In this document: piece after piece, positions 17,864-26,869 of the stretch
Layout: the number at the start of each line of letters is the position of its first letter
Position numbering within the stretch: position 1 is the stretch's first letter
DNA from: an uncultured Duncaniella sp.
GTDB lineage: Bacteria > Bacteroidota > Bacteroidia > Bacteroidales > Muribaculaceae
Length of the DNA: 45,948 nucleotides
Assembly (NCBI GenBank): GCA_910588795.1
Contig: CAJURI010000014.1
Span: 1 to 45,948 of the forward strand
Direction of reading: 5' to 3'
Notes under the pieces: generated by a model
Told to the model about the DNA's origin: nothing
What the model saw: only the letters and a program-made list of their open reading frames with translations
The model's database searches: none
Position numbers and translations under genes: made by a program

Positions 17864-20245
17864 ATGAAGAAAATAGATATCAGATCCTGGATTGTGCCGT
17901 TGGCTCTTATCGCTGTGCATGCATGCGCGCAGGCTCAGGACCGGCTTTACGGAAACGAGTTCCCGCTCGGGGATGTCCAACTGCTTGACAGTCCGTTCAA
18001 GCATGCATGTGACCTGAATGTGGATGTGCTCCTGCAGTATGATGCCGACAGGCTGCTCGCTCCCTATCTCAAGGCTGCCGGCCTTGATCCCAAGGGTGAA
18101 AGTTTCCCGTGCTGGGACGGTCTTGACGGCCATGTCGGAGGTCATTATCTGTCGGCCCTCGCCATTCATTATGCCGCCACAGGCGATAAAAGGCTTAAGG
18201 AACGCATGGACTACATGATCTCGGAACTCAAGCGTTGCCAGGACGCCAACGGCGACGGATATGTGGGCGGTGTGCCTGATGGAGCCAGACTTTGGGACGA
18301 GTTGCGCAAGGGCAACGTGGACATTATCTGGAAATACTGGGTGCCGTGGTACAATGTGCACAAGACATTCGCCGGACTGCGTGACGCATGGGTGTACACC
18401 GGAAACGAGACGGCCAGAGATATGTTCCTTAAATTCTGCGACTGGGGACTTACCGTCATAGCCCCGCTCGATGACGAGCAGATGGAGTCGATGCTTGGCA
18501 ATGAATTTGGCGGCATGGACGAGGTGTATGCCGACGCCTATGCTATGACAGGTGACAGCCGGTATCTTGACGCCGCACGCCGTTTCTCCCACCACTGGCT
18601 TCTCGACAGCATGGCTGCCGGAGTTGACAATCTTGACAACAAGCATGCCAACACTCAGGTTCCCAAGGTCGTGGGCTATCAGCGCATCGCCGAATTAAGT
18701 GGTGACACTACCTATTATAATGCCTCGCGCTTTTTCTGGCACACTGTGGCTGACACCCGCTCGCTTTCGATAGGTGGCAACAGCCGTCGTGAGCATTTCG
18801 CTTCCAAGGAGGATTGCAAAAGCTATGTCACCGAGCGTGAAGGTCCGGAGACATGCAACACGAACAATATGCTCAAACTCACCGAGGGGCTGTTCCGCAT
18901 GTCGCCTGACGCACATCTCGCTGACTTCTATGAACGTGCGCTCTACAATCATATCCTTTCGTCGCAGCATCCCGGTCATGGCGGGTATGTCTATTTCACC
19001 TCTGCGCGCCCCGGGCATTACCGTGTGTATTCACGCCCGAACGCTGCGATGTGGTGTTGTGTGGGCACAGGCATGGAGAACCATGGTAAATATGGACAGT
19101 TCATTTATACTCGCGAGTCAGACTCTCTTTATGTCAACCTTTTTATCCCTTCGCGTCTTGACTGGAAGGAGAAGAACGTCACTGTCACCCAGGAGACAGA
19201 TTTCCCCGACAGTGAGTCTACGCGTCTGACAATCTCAGCACGAAAGGCCCGCCGCTTCCCCATAATGGTGCGCTATCCGGGGTGGTGCAAGGGCATGACG
19301 GTTAAGGTCAACGGTAAGCCTTACCCTGTGGATGCGACGCCCGGATCGTATGTCGCTATTGACCGTAAATGGAAGAACGGTGATGTGGTGGAGCTGAATC
19401 TGCCTATGGAGATGCGTCTTGAGGAAGTGCCCAATCTGCCCGAATATGTTTCCATTGTCCGTGGTCCCATAGTGCTTGGCGCGTCCTATAGCACCGAGGA
19501 CCTCAACGGTCTTGTGGCCGATGACAGCCGTTGGGCCCATATAGCAGGCGGTCCGCTGGTGTCAGTGTTTGACACGCCGATTCTTGTGGGTGAGCGTGCG
19601 GATATACTTGCCCGTCTCTCTTCCGCCGAACGTGTCCCGGGCAAGGGGATGACTTATGTGGTGAATGGGCTTACCTCCGATCCGTCACAGCAGCTGACGC
19701 TGCAGCCGTTTGCACGTCTTCACGATTGCCGTTACATGATGTATTGGCTCACGATGACACCTGCCGAATATGACGCTTATCTTGAGCGTGAGCGCGCTGC
19801 CGAGGAGGCTATGCTCGCGCTTGACCGCCGTACGGTCGATGCTGTCAACACTGGCGAGCAGCAGCCCGAAGCCGATCACTTTATGGAGAGTGAACGGTCA
19901 AATTCAGGAGTGAATTACGGCGTTGCCTGGCGTGATGCCTCTGACGGAGGCTTCTTTACCTACAGGATGAAACCGTCGGGCAAGTCGGATCTTGCTCTGC
20001 GAGTCCGCTACTGGGGAAATGAAGGTGGCAAGCGTGCTTTCTCGATATTCATTGACGACACGCTTCTCACAGAGGAGAATATCGGCGGCAAATGGAAAAA
20101 GGATGAGTTTGTCGATGTGGAGTATCCTATTCCGGCATCGATGATTGATGGAAAGGAGTTCGTAAAAGTCCGGTTCCAGAGCGATAAGGGCAACACTGCC
20201 GGAGGCGTGTACAACCTGAGGCTTGTCGCCCCTGAAAAACAATAA
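17864..20245 (+). CDS. GH146/GH127-type beta-L-arabinofuranosidase
   Basis: This 793-residue protein belongs to the former DUF1680 group (GH127/GH146), whose members release beta-L-arabinofuranose with a zinc-bound cysteine nucleophile. The active site is visible: Glu310 (REHF) fits the acid/base, Glu329 and Cys331 (GPETCN) and the pair Cys398-Cys399 (MWCCVGTG) fit the Zn-Cys3-Glu centre, Cys398 being the likely nucleophile. The alpha/alpha barrel covers about residues 30-430. It is followed by beta domains of the DUF4986 and DUF6805 types, the last one near residues 670-790 (KSDLALRVRYWGNEGGKRAF). The signal may be cleaved after AQA or acylated at Cys21. It starts a second enzyme block after a terminator. 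GH146 is favoured over GH127 from its length and C-terminal domains. Confidence 0.9.
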   Translation: MKKIDIRSWIVPLALIAVHACAQAQDRLYGNEFPLGDVQLLDSPFKHACDLNVDVLLQYDADRLLAPYLKAAGLDPKGESFPCWDGLDGHVGGHYLSALAIHYAATGDKRLKERMDYMISELKRCQDANGDGYVGGVPDGARLWDELRKGNVDIIWKYWVPWYNVHKTFAGLRDAWVYTGNETARDMFLKFCDWGLTVIAPLDDEQMESMLGNEFGGMDEVYADAYAMTGDSRYLDAARRFSHHWLLDSMAAGVDNLDNKHANTQVPKVVGYQRIAELSGDTTYYNASRFFWHTVADTRSLSIGGNSRREHFASKEDCKSYVTEREGPETCNTNNMLKLTEGLFRMSPDAHLADFYERALYNHILSSQHPGHGGYVYFTSARPGHYRVYSRPNAAMWCCVGTGMENHGKYGQFIYTRESDSLYVNLFIPSRLDWKEKNVTVTQETDFPDSESTRLTISARKARRFPIMVRYPGWCKGMTVKVNGKPYPVDATPGSYVAIDRKWKNGDVVELNLPMEMRLEEVPNLPEYVSIVRGPIVLGASYSTEDLNGLVADDSRWAHIAGGPLVSVFDTPILVGERADILARLSSAERVPGKGMTYVVNGLTSDPSQQLTLQPFARLHDCRYMMYWLTMTPAEYDAYLERERAAEEAMLALDRRTVDAVNTGEQQPEADHFMESERSNSGVNYGVAWRDASDGGFFTYRMKPSGKSDLALRVRYWGNEGGKRAFSIFIDDTLLTEENIGGKWKKDEFVDVEYPIPASMIDGKEFVKVRFQSDKGNTAGGVYNLRLVAPEKQ

Positions 20246-20260
20246 AAAAGATATTGCTTT

Positions 20261-21631
20261 ATGAGAATACAATTTGCAGCATTGCTCGCAGGGGTGTCGC
20301 TTGCGGCATCGGCCCAGAATCCTGTGGTACAAACCTGCTACACCACAGATCCTGCACCGATGGTGCATGACGGGACTTTCTATATTTACACCGGTCATGA
20401 CGAGGACGGTGCCGATTTCTTCTGGATGCAGGAGTGGCGCGTGTACTCCTCCAAAGATATGGTCAACTGGACCGATCACGGATCTCCGCTCGCTATCGAG
20501 GATTTCACGTGGGGCGATGACCGTGCATGGGCACCCCAGTGTGTGGAGCGCAATGGAAAATTCTATTTCTATGTTCCGCTTCATTCCAAGCTCTCGGGCG
20601 GCATGGCTATAGGTGTCGCTGTCGGTGACTCGCCTGTCGGGCCGTTCAAGGATGCGCTGGGTGCTCCATTGTTTGACAACGGTTCGTGGGATAATATAGA
20701 CCCTACCGTATATGTCGACAACGACGGGCAGGCTTATATATATTGGGGCAATCCCGAGATATATTATGCGAAGCTCAATGAGGATATGATCTCATTTGAC
20801 GGAGAGGTCCGTAAAGTGGAGCAGACTGTAGAGGGCTTCGGTGCGCCGGGGCTTAAGGCCCGGAAGAAAGGGGAGAAGTATAAGGATATGTACACCGAGG
20901 GCCCATGGTTCATGCGCCATGGCGACAAGTATTATCTCCTCTATGCCGCCGGTGGTGTGCCGGAACACATATCGTATTCAATGAGCGACTCCCCTTTGGG
21001 TCCTTGGAAATATATGGGTGAGATCATGCCTCTCGGCGGAACTGATTCGTTTACCAATCATTGCGGTGTCATGGACTTCAATGGCCATTCTTACTTCTGT
21101 TACCATACAGGCAAGTTGCCCGGCGGTGGCGGATTCGGCCGCAGTGTTGCCATAGAGGAGTTCAAGTATAATCCCGACGGGACATTCCCTTTGATACACC
21201 CTACGGAGGAGGGGGTAAAGCCCATAGCTGATTTCAATCCCTACAGACGTGTCGAGGCCGAGACAATGGCCTTCAGCAAAGGGCTGAGCACTGAGCCTAA
21301 TGCCGTGACAGGGGTGTATGTGTCGGATATACACAACGGAGACTATCTCAAGCTTCGGAATGTGGCGTTCGGACATGAGGCACCACGCACGTTTGGCGCG
21401 TCGGTCGCAAGCGCGTTGCGCGGCGGAGCCATTGAAGTGCGTCTCGACAGTATTGCAGGTCCTATGGTGGCGCGTCTCGAAGTGCCTGGTACAGGCGGAT
21501 GGGAGGAATGGAGATATATTGAGACTCCTTTTTCCGGTGAGGCTGCCGGCAATCATGACGTGTACTTCGTGTTTACCGGACGAAAGGGACCTAAACTCTT
21601 CAATTGGGACTATTGGGAATTCAAGAAGTAG
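20261..21631 (+). CDS. Periplasmic GH43 enzyme with C-terminal CBM6
   Basis: This 456-residue secreted enzyme has an ordinary signal peptide cleaved near ASA-Q19. The GH43 propeller has base Asp30 (YTTDPAPM), pKa modulator Asp147 (DNIDPTVY) and acid Glu213 (YTEGPWFM). From about residue 328 (YRRVEAETMAFSKG) to the end is a CBM6-like sandwich. The combination and the opening motif TTDPAPMVHDGTFYIYTGHDE resemble subfamily GH43_29, many of which are arabinofuranosidases on arabinoxylan. The gene begins 15 nt after the GH146 stop and ends at a strong terminator, so the two form one transcription unit. The subfamily is an estimate from memory. Confidence 0.92.
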   Translation: MRIQFAALLAGVSLAASAQNPVVQTCYTTDPAPMVHDGTFYIYTGHDEDGADFFWMQEWRVYSSKDMVNWTDHGSPLAIEDFTWGDDRAWAPQCVERNGKFYFYVPLHSKLSGGMAIGVAVGDSPVGPFKDALGAPLFDNGSWDNIDPTVYVDNDGQAYIYWGNPEIYYAKLNEDMISFDGEVRKVEQTVEGFGAPGLKARKKGEKYKDMYTEGPWFMRHGDKYYLLYAAGGVPEHISYSMSDSPLGPWKYMGEIMPLGGTDSFTNHCGVMDFNGHSYFCYHTGKLPGGGGFGRSVAIEEFKYNPDGTFPLIHPTEEGVKPIADFNPYRRVEAETMAFSKGLSTEPNAVTGVYVSDIHNGDYLKLRNVAFGHEAPRTFGASVASALRGGAIEVRLDSIAGPMVARLEVPGTGGWEEWRYIETPFSGEAAGNHDVYFVFTGRKGPKLFNWDYWEFKK

Positions 21632-21694
21632 AAGTCCCTTGCAGGAGTGATTGATATGATTATTGGTATGACCCGATAATAATGCTCAGAATGG

Positions 21695-21734
21695 AGAGAC
21701 CGTCACACGCAGTTGCGTGTGACGGTCTCTTTTT
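21695..21734 (+). terminator. Strong Rho-independent terminator after the GH146-GH43 pair
   Basis: A perfect 16-bp stem pairs AGAGACCGTCACACGC (21695-21710) with GCGTGTGACGGTCTCT (21715-21730) around the tetraloop AGTT. A T run to 21734 follows. This is one of the best terminators in the window. Confidence 0.93.
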
Positions 21735-21857
21735 CTATGCTTTCAAAATACCGGTGCATCAAATTATGATGTCGGTACTTTGGATTCCGGTTTGTATATC
21801 ATGGTTGGTTATATGCATGGGAACAATGTGTTGTGAAATAGCATAATAAGTGTCGGA

Positions 21858-21907
21858 TGTTACAAATCGGAATGAATATGTTACACGGGTGTATGGAACG
21901 TGTTACA
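21858..21907 (+). promoter_or_regulatory. Three helically phased TGTTACA direct repeats upstream of the GH43-GH10 gene
   Basis: The heptamer TGTTACA occurs at 21858-21864, 21879-21885 and 21901-21907, with start-to-start distances of 21 and 22 bp, two helical turns. The repeats lie 53-102 bp upstream of the -7 element at 21960. The arrangement fits binding of an AraC-type or hybrid two-component PUL regulator on one face of the DNA. The protein that would bind is not encoded in the window. Confidence 0.6.
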
Positions 21908-21959
21908 AAAAGACATATGTATGAAGCAGATTTATAGTAATAATACAAAGATGTCTGAA

Positions 21960-21967
21960 TAACTTTG
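21960..21967 (+). promoter_or_regulatory. Bacteroidetes-type -7 promoter element (TAACTTTG)
   Basis: TAACTTTG matches the Bacteroidetes housekeeping -7 consensus TAnnTTTG and lies 43 nt before the start codon of the GH43-GH10 gene, giving a leader of about 35 nt. No good -33 TTTG is seen, which suits an activator-dependent promoter. The 275-nt stretch between the terminator at 21734 and the gene holds this element and the TGTTACA repeats and no gene. Confidence 0.65.
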
Positions 21968-22009
21968 CGTGTCGAAATTAAACGATGAAAAACCAGTAAA
22001 ATTAACTCC

Positions 22010-24640
22010 ATGAAAATTCTGAAGTGCATATTTACTCTTTTTGCAATGACGTGGTTGCTGAACACTACACCTGTATGGTCTAATGATTCTGCCCGTCTGA
22101 ATCCGGTGATATGGGCGGATGTGCCTGATCCGGATGTGATCAGAGTCGGTGACACTTACTATATGGTGAGCACCACCATGCATCTTATGCCGGGGTGTCC
22201 TGTCATGAGGTCGAAGAATCTTGTCGACTGGGAGATCATAAGCTACGTTTTTGACACTCTTGAGGATAATTCTCGCTATCATCTGATAGGAGGCAGTGTC
22301 TACGGCCGCGGGCAGTGGGCTACATCTATAAGGTATCATGACGGGAGATTCTATGTGTTGTTTTCTCCGAACGATCAGCCTTACAAGTCATATATCTATA
22401 CGGCCGAGGACCCTGCCGGGAAATGGACTCTTGTGAGCCGTACGCAGCATTTCCATGATTCGTCATTCCTGTTTGATGATGATGGCAGAGTGTATGTGTA
22501 TTATGGCACCGGACAGCTCCGTGAACTTGAGCCTGATCTGTCAGGAGTGAAGGAGGGTGGAGTCAACACCACAATTTTCAGCCGTGACGAGTCAGAGACC
22601 GGTCTGCTTGAAGGTAGCCGAGCCATAAAGCACAATGGCAAATATTATCTGTTGATGATATCATGGCCCAGGGACGGGAAGCGTCGTCAGGTATGTTACC
22701 GGGCCGATAATATAGAGGGCCCGTATGAAAAGAAAGTGATCCTTGAATCCGATTATGCCGGATTTCCGTATGTGGGTCAGGGCTGCATATTCGATTGTCC
22801 TGACGGGAGCTGGCGCGCTATGATATTCCAGGACCGTGGTGCTGTGGGCCGCGTGCTCACAGTGATGCCGTGCACTTGGCGTGACGGATGGCCTATGCTC
22901 GGCAATGCCGAAGGAAAGGTGCCTTATCTTATAGAGCCTGTTTCTGAAGAGACGGTTGAATCCAATCTGATACTGAGTGATGAATTTGACGGTAACACTC
23001 TCGCTGATTGCTGGCAGTGGAACCATGTCCCTGACAACGACGGCTGGAGCCTTACGGAGGCTCCCGGCAAGCTACGCCTCTACACCACCCGTGTAGTGCC
23101 TAACATCTACATGGCTCCCAACACTGTCAGCCAGCGTATGTCGGGTCCAGTATGCTCTGGCACCGTGAAGATTGATATCTCCGGCATGAAGGATGGCGAT
23201 GTCGCCGGATTCGGTGCCTTCAACGGACATTCAGGACTGCTCAATATCGTGTGTGAGGGGAAAAAGAAATATCTTGTCATGACTTCCGAGGTAGTGGATC
23301 TTGATGACAATAAGAGTGTCACGGGTGTGGAAGTGAACGAGCACTCCAGAATAAGACTTAAGGGCGACAACGTGTACCTGCGTGTCGACTGTGACTTCAA
23401 TCCGGGAAAGGATATCGCCACTTTCTACTATAGCAATGACGGCAATTCATGGCAGAAGACCGGCATTGATTTCAAGATGGTCTATGATTACCGTAAGCTG
23501 TTCATGGGAAGCAGGTTTGCGATATACAATTATGCCACTAAGAAAAAGGGCGGTCATATAGATGTGGATTATTTCCGTTATGACGCGGCTGCCAATACGT
23601 TGCCTTCGCTCGCTTCGGCTACCGAGGGAAAATTCCTTGCCGGTGTGGCATTGAGTGTCCGCGACATAAATTCTGAGTCTGCACGGAAGCTTGCTGCCGA
23701 TAATTTCAACTGCATTGTTGCCGAGAACTGCATGAAATCGGAAGAGATACATCCTGCCGAGGATGTGTATGACTTCGCTGACGCAGACAAGTTTGTCGAC
23801 TTTGGTGTGGAGAACGGCATGACGATCATAGGGCATTGCCTTATATGGCACTCGCAGTGCCCGGCGTGGTTCTGTCATGACGATAAGGGTGATCTTGTGT
23901 CACCTGAGGTGCTGAAACACCGCATGAAGGAGCATATCACCACAGTAATGCAGCGTTACAAAGGTAAGATTCATGGCTGGGATGTTGTCAATGAGGCTGT
24001 GGAGAGCGATGGGTCATGGCGAAATTCTGATTTCTATAAGATCCTTGGCCCCGAATTCATTCCGCTGGCATTCCAGTATGCGCATGAGGCGGATCCGGAC
24101 GCGCAGCTCTACTATAACGATTACTCCATGGATGCTGTCGGTAAGCGCAACACGGTGGTTAATATGATACGTGACCTTAAGAAAAGAGGTCTGCGTATAG
24201 ATGCTGTCGGGATGCAGACACATGTCGGTCTCAGCGAACCGGTTCTCAGCGAGTATGAGAAGAGCCTGATGGCTTTTGCCGCAGAGGGTGTGCATGTGAT
24301 GGCTACAGAGTTTGATGTGAGCATACTGCCTTTCGTGCATGCAAGTGCCAACATTTCTGATACGGCCGCATATGATGAACGTCTTAACCCGTATCGCCAC
24401 GGTGTGCCGGCTGATGTCCAGTTCGAGTGGGACAAGAGGGTAAAGGATTTTTTCAACCTTTATGCAAAGCATTCCGATGTTTTTGATCGGTTGACTGTGT
24501 GGGGGCTTACTGACGCTTCTTCATGGAAAAACAATTTCCCTATATTCGGTCGCACCGACTATCCAGTGTTCATTGACCGTGCAGGAAAGATAAAACCAGT
24601 GATATATGATATAATAGGTGATTATATACGGCATAAATGA
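22010..24640 (+). CDS. Bifunctional GH43-GH10 fusion (exo-arabinofuranosidase/xylosidase plus endo-xylanase)
   Basis: This 876-residue secreted enzyme joins two catalytic modules. The signal peptide ends near residue 24 and has no lipobox, so it is probably periplasmic. The GH43 propeller has Asp40 (VPDPDV), Asp150 (HDSSFLF) and Glu201 (LLEGSR), and its own beta-sandwich extends to about residue 525, as in GH43_12. The GH10 barrel occupies 541-876 and is intact: AENCMK at 571, His609 and Trp613 in HCLIWHSQ, acid/base Glu662 (WDVVNE), Gln736 and His738 (QTH), nucleophile Glu767 (TEFDV) and Trp831. This is the only complete GH10 active site in the window. It heads a block with its own promoter and precedes a terminator-like hairpin and a GH67 gene. 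Confidence 0.95.
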   Translation: MKILKCIFTLFAMTWLLNTTPVWSNDSARLNPVIWADVPDPDVIRVGDTYYMVSTTMHLMPGCPVMRSKNLVDWEIISYVFDTLEDNSRYHLIGGSVYGRGQWATSIRYHDGRFYVLFSPNDQPYKSYIYTAEDPAGKWTLVSRTQHFHDSSFLFDDDGRVYVYYGTGQLRELEPDLSGVKEGGVNTTIFSRDESETGLLEGSRAIKHNGKYYLLMISWPRDGKRRQVCYRADNIEGPYEKKVILESDYAGFPYVGQGCIFDCPDGSWRAMIFQDRGAVGRVLTVMPCTWRDGWPMLGNAEGKVPYLIEPVSEETVESNLILSDEFDGNTLADCWQWNHVPDNDGWSLTEAPGKLRLYTTRVVPNIYMAPNTVSQRMSGPVCSGTVKIDISGMKDGDVAGFGAFNGHSGLLNIVCEGKKKYLVMTSEVVDLDDNKSVTGVEVNEHSRIRLKGDNVYLRVDCDFNPGKDIATFYYSNDGNSWQKTGIDFKMVYDYRKLFMGSRFAIYNYATKKKGGHIDVDYFRYDAAANTLPSLASATEGKFLAGVALSVRDINSESARKLAADNFNCIVAENCMKSEEIHPAEDVYDFADADKFVDFGVENGMTIIGHCLIWHSQCPAWFCHDDKGDLVSPEVLKHRMKEHITTVMQRYKGKIHGWDVVNEAVESDGSWRNSDFYKILGPEFIPLAFQYAHEADPDAQLYYNDYSMDAVGKRNTVVNMIRDLKKRGLRIDAVGMQTHVGLSEPVLSEYEKSLMAFAAEGVHVMATEFDVSILPFVHASANISDTAAYDERLNPYRHGVPADVQFEWDKRVKDFFNLYAKHSDVFDRLTVWGLTDASSWKNNFPIFGRTDYPVFIDRAGKIKPVIYDIIGDYIRHK

Positions 24641-24725
24641 CCTGACTTTAATATATTTCAAAAAAGGTAGAAAAGACAGAAAAAGGTAAACAGGTAAAGG
24701 TAAAAGATTTGTTAGGTTGCTATTT

Positions 24726-24784
24726 AGCATAGAGCGGGGTGCAGCTACCGCATAGGGTTCTTCCCCCCGGTCTATGCTTTTTTA
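24726..24784 (+). terminator. Terminator-like hairpin between the GH43-GH10 and GH67 genes
   Basis: AGCATAGAGCGGGG (24726-24739) pairs with CCCCGGTCTATGCT (24765-24778) with one mismatch, followed by TTTTTT. Only 23 nt separate it from the GH67 start codon, and no clear TAnnTTTG promoter lies between them, so partial termination within one operon is the simplest reading. Just upstream (24660-24708) is a purine-rich stretch with repeated GGTAAA. Confidence 0.75.
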
Positions 24785-24807
24785 TTTGTTTAATGCTTTA
24801 AATCGCT

Positions 24808-26835
24808 ATGAACAGTATCAGATGTCTCTATTTGTTTGCATTCGCGGTATGCGTTTCAGTGTTCTGCCCGGTGAGCGGAGCCTCATCCCGCTATGCTGAT
24901 GAGGATGGTTCACGCCTGTGGCTCCGGGGGGAGAATGCGTGTGGTGCCGATGTGTCATTCGGCGGCAAAATGACCCCCGCAATAGAGACTGCCATCACTG
25001 AGCTCAGGGACGGGTGGCATGATGTAGAGAGTGTGAGGCTCGAACTAAGAAAGGGGTTTGGCAAGGAGGCTTTCAGGATCCGTTCGGGTAAAGGTGGTAT
25101 TGTTATTACAGCGTCGGGAGATACCGGCCTGCTGTATGGAGCTTATCATCTTCTGCGCATGCAGAACACGGGTGCTGACATGTCGGATATAGACGTGCTG
25201 GAGGAGCCGGTATTCGGCCTGCGCATACTTGATCATTGGGACAATCCTGACGGAAGCATAGAGCGCGGTTACGCCGGGCACAGCCTGTGGCGATGGGATG
25301 AGCTGCCGGCCGTATTGTCTCCCCGCTATCGCGAATATGCAAGGGCGAATGCCTCGGTTGGCATAAATGGCACTGTGCTTAATAATGTGAACGCTTCACC
25401 TTCGGTCCTTGCAAAGGAGAATCTTATCAAAGCTAAGGCTCTTGCGGATGTGTTCCGTCCGTATGGAGTCAAAGTCTATATATCTGTGAATTTTGCATCG
25501 CCCATGGTTATCGGCGGCCTGTCCACAGCCGATCCTCTTGACAAGGGGGTGGCCGGATGGTGGAAAAAGAAAGCCGACGAGATATATGCTCTCATACCTG
25601 ATTTCGGAGGATTCCTTGTCAAGGCCAATTCCGAAGGGCAGCCCGGTCCGTGTGACTATGGCCGCACTCACGCCGAGGGCGCGAATATGCTTGCCGGTGC
25701 GCTTGCTCCTCATGGCGGTATAGTGATGTGGCGTGCGTTTGTCTACAGTGCGAGCGACAGTGACCGTGCCAAGCAGGCCGCATTGGAGTTTCAGCCTCTT
25801 GACGGCAAGTTCGCATCCAATGTGATACTGCAGATAAAGAACGGCCCTATAGATTTTCAGCCACGCGAGCCATACAGCCCTCTGTTCACATCGCTTGAGG
25901 ACACACCGTCGATGGTAGAGATGCAGCTTACACAGGAATATCTCGGATTTTCCAACCATCTTGCATATCTTGCTCCGTTGTGGAAGGAGTTTTTTGCTTT
26001 TGTCCCGCCATCGAGGTTGAAAGGTATCGCCGGAGTAGCAAATACAGGTGATGATGTGAACTGGTGCGGACATCATTTCGCCCAGTCCAACTGGTATGCA
26101 TTCGGGCGTATGTCATGGAATCCCGGACTGACACCGGGTGAGGTGGCCGATGAATGGCTTAAGCAGACATTCTGTTCCGACAGTGCCTTTGTGGCCCCGG
26201 TCAGAGACATGATGCTTGACAGCAGGGAAGCAGTGGTCGACTACATGATGCCGCTCGGGCTTCACCATATCTTTGCCTGGGGGCATCATTACGGCCCTGA
26301 ACCATGGTGTGATGTGCCGGGCGCACGTCATGACTGGATGCCGTCTTATTATCACAGGGCTGATAGGAATGGCATAGGTTTTGACCGCAGTGCAACAGGC
26401 AGCAATGCTGTGGCGCAGTATCCTGACTCGCTATGCCGCCTGTATGGTGACATTGCCACATGTCCTGAAGAGTATCTGCTATGGTTTCACCATGTGCCGT
26501 GGGGGCATAGGATGCGCAATGGGCGCACCCTTTGGGCGGAGATGTGCCATAGGTATGACCATGGCGTGTCCGAGGCTCGCAGATTCCAGCAGGTGTGGGA
26601 TGCTGTGGAGCCATATGTCGATTCCCGCCGGTTCCGGGATGTCGGGTCCAAGCTTAGGATCCAGTCGCGGGATGCCGTGTGGTGGAAGGATGCCTGTCTC
26701 CAATACTTCTCCACATTTTCAGGTATGCCTATACCTTACGGCATAGAGCGTCCTGTGCATGATCTTGGTGATCTGATGAAGTTCAGGCTTGACATTTCCA
26801 ATGAGGAGTGTCCTGAGTCGGGCTTCAGCAAGTGA
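24808..26835 (+). CDS. GH67 alpha-glucuronidase
   Basis: This 675-residue enzyme removes (4-O-methyl-)glucuronic acid from the non-reducing end of xylo-oligosaccharides. The hallmark RILDHWDNPDGSIERGYAG is present near residues 139-157. The catalytic residues are in place: Glu276 (KANSEGQPGP), Asp349 (NGPIDFQPREP) and Glu377 (QLTQEYLGF). A signal peptide is likely, with cleavage near SGA-S, which gives a periplasmic enzyme. The length is normal for the family. It indicates that the target polysaccharide carries glucuronic acid, and it fits with the upstream GH10, whose products GH67 enzymes usually process. Confidence 0.96.
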   Translation: MNSIRCLYLFAFAVCVSVFCPVSGASSRYADEDGSRLWLRGENACGADVSFGGKMTPAIETAITELRDGWHDVESVRLELRKGFGKEAFRIRSGKGGIVITASGDTGLLYGAYHLLRMQNTGADMSDIDVLEEPVFGLRILDHWDNPDGSIERGYAGHSLWRWDELPAVLSPRYREYARANASVGINGTVLNNVNASPSVLAKENLIKAKALADVFRPYGVKVYISVNFASPMVIGGLSTADPLDKGVAGWWKKKADEIYALIPDFGGFLVKANSEGQPGPCDYGRTHAEGANMLAGALAPHGGIVMWRAFVYSASDSDRAKQAALEFQPLDGKFASNVILQIKNGPIDFQPREPYSPLFTSLEDTPSMVEMQLTQEYLGFSNHLAYLAPLWKEFFAFVPPSRLKGIAGVANTGDDVNWCGHHFAQSNWYAFGRMSWNPGLTPGEVADEWLKQTFCSDSAFVAPVRDMMLDSREAVVDYMMPLGLHHIFAWGHHYGPEPWCDVPGARHDWMPSYYHRADRNGIGFDRSATGSNAVAQYPDSLCRLYGDIATCPEEYLLWFHHVPWGHRMRNGRTLWAEMCHRYDHGVSEARRFQQVWDAVEPYVDSRRFRDVGSKLRIQSRDAVWWKDACLQYFSTFSGMPIPYGIERPVHDLGDLMKFRLDISNEECPESGFSK

Positions 26836-26869
26836 TGAATTAGAAGTCGTTAAAAAATCTAATAATATA

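Noticed and set aside
17708..18646. 312-residue open frame on the - strand
   Set aside because: It runs opposite the end of GH98, the terminator and the GH146 gene, all well supported on the + strand.
22010..24640. Two separate genes for GH43 and GH10
   Set aside because: The frame is continuous across the junction (residues 525-545) with no stop or internal signal peptide, so it is a true fusion.
24660..24708. GGTAAA-rich purine tract as a CRISPR or regular tandem repeat
   Set aside because: The units are short and irregularly spaced; it is low-complexity sequence ahead of a terminator-like hairpin.
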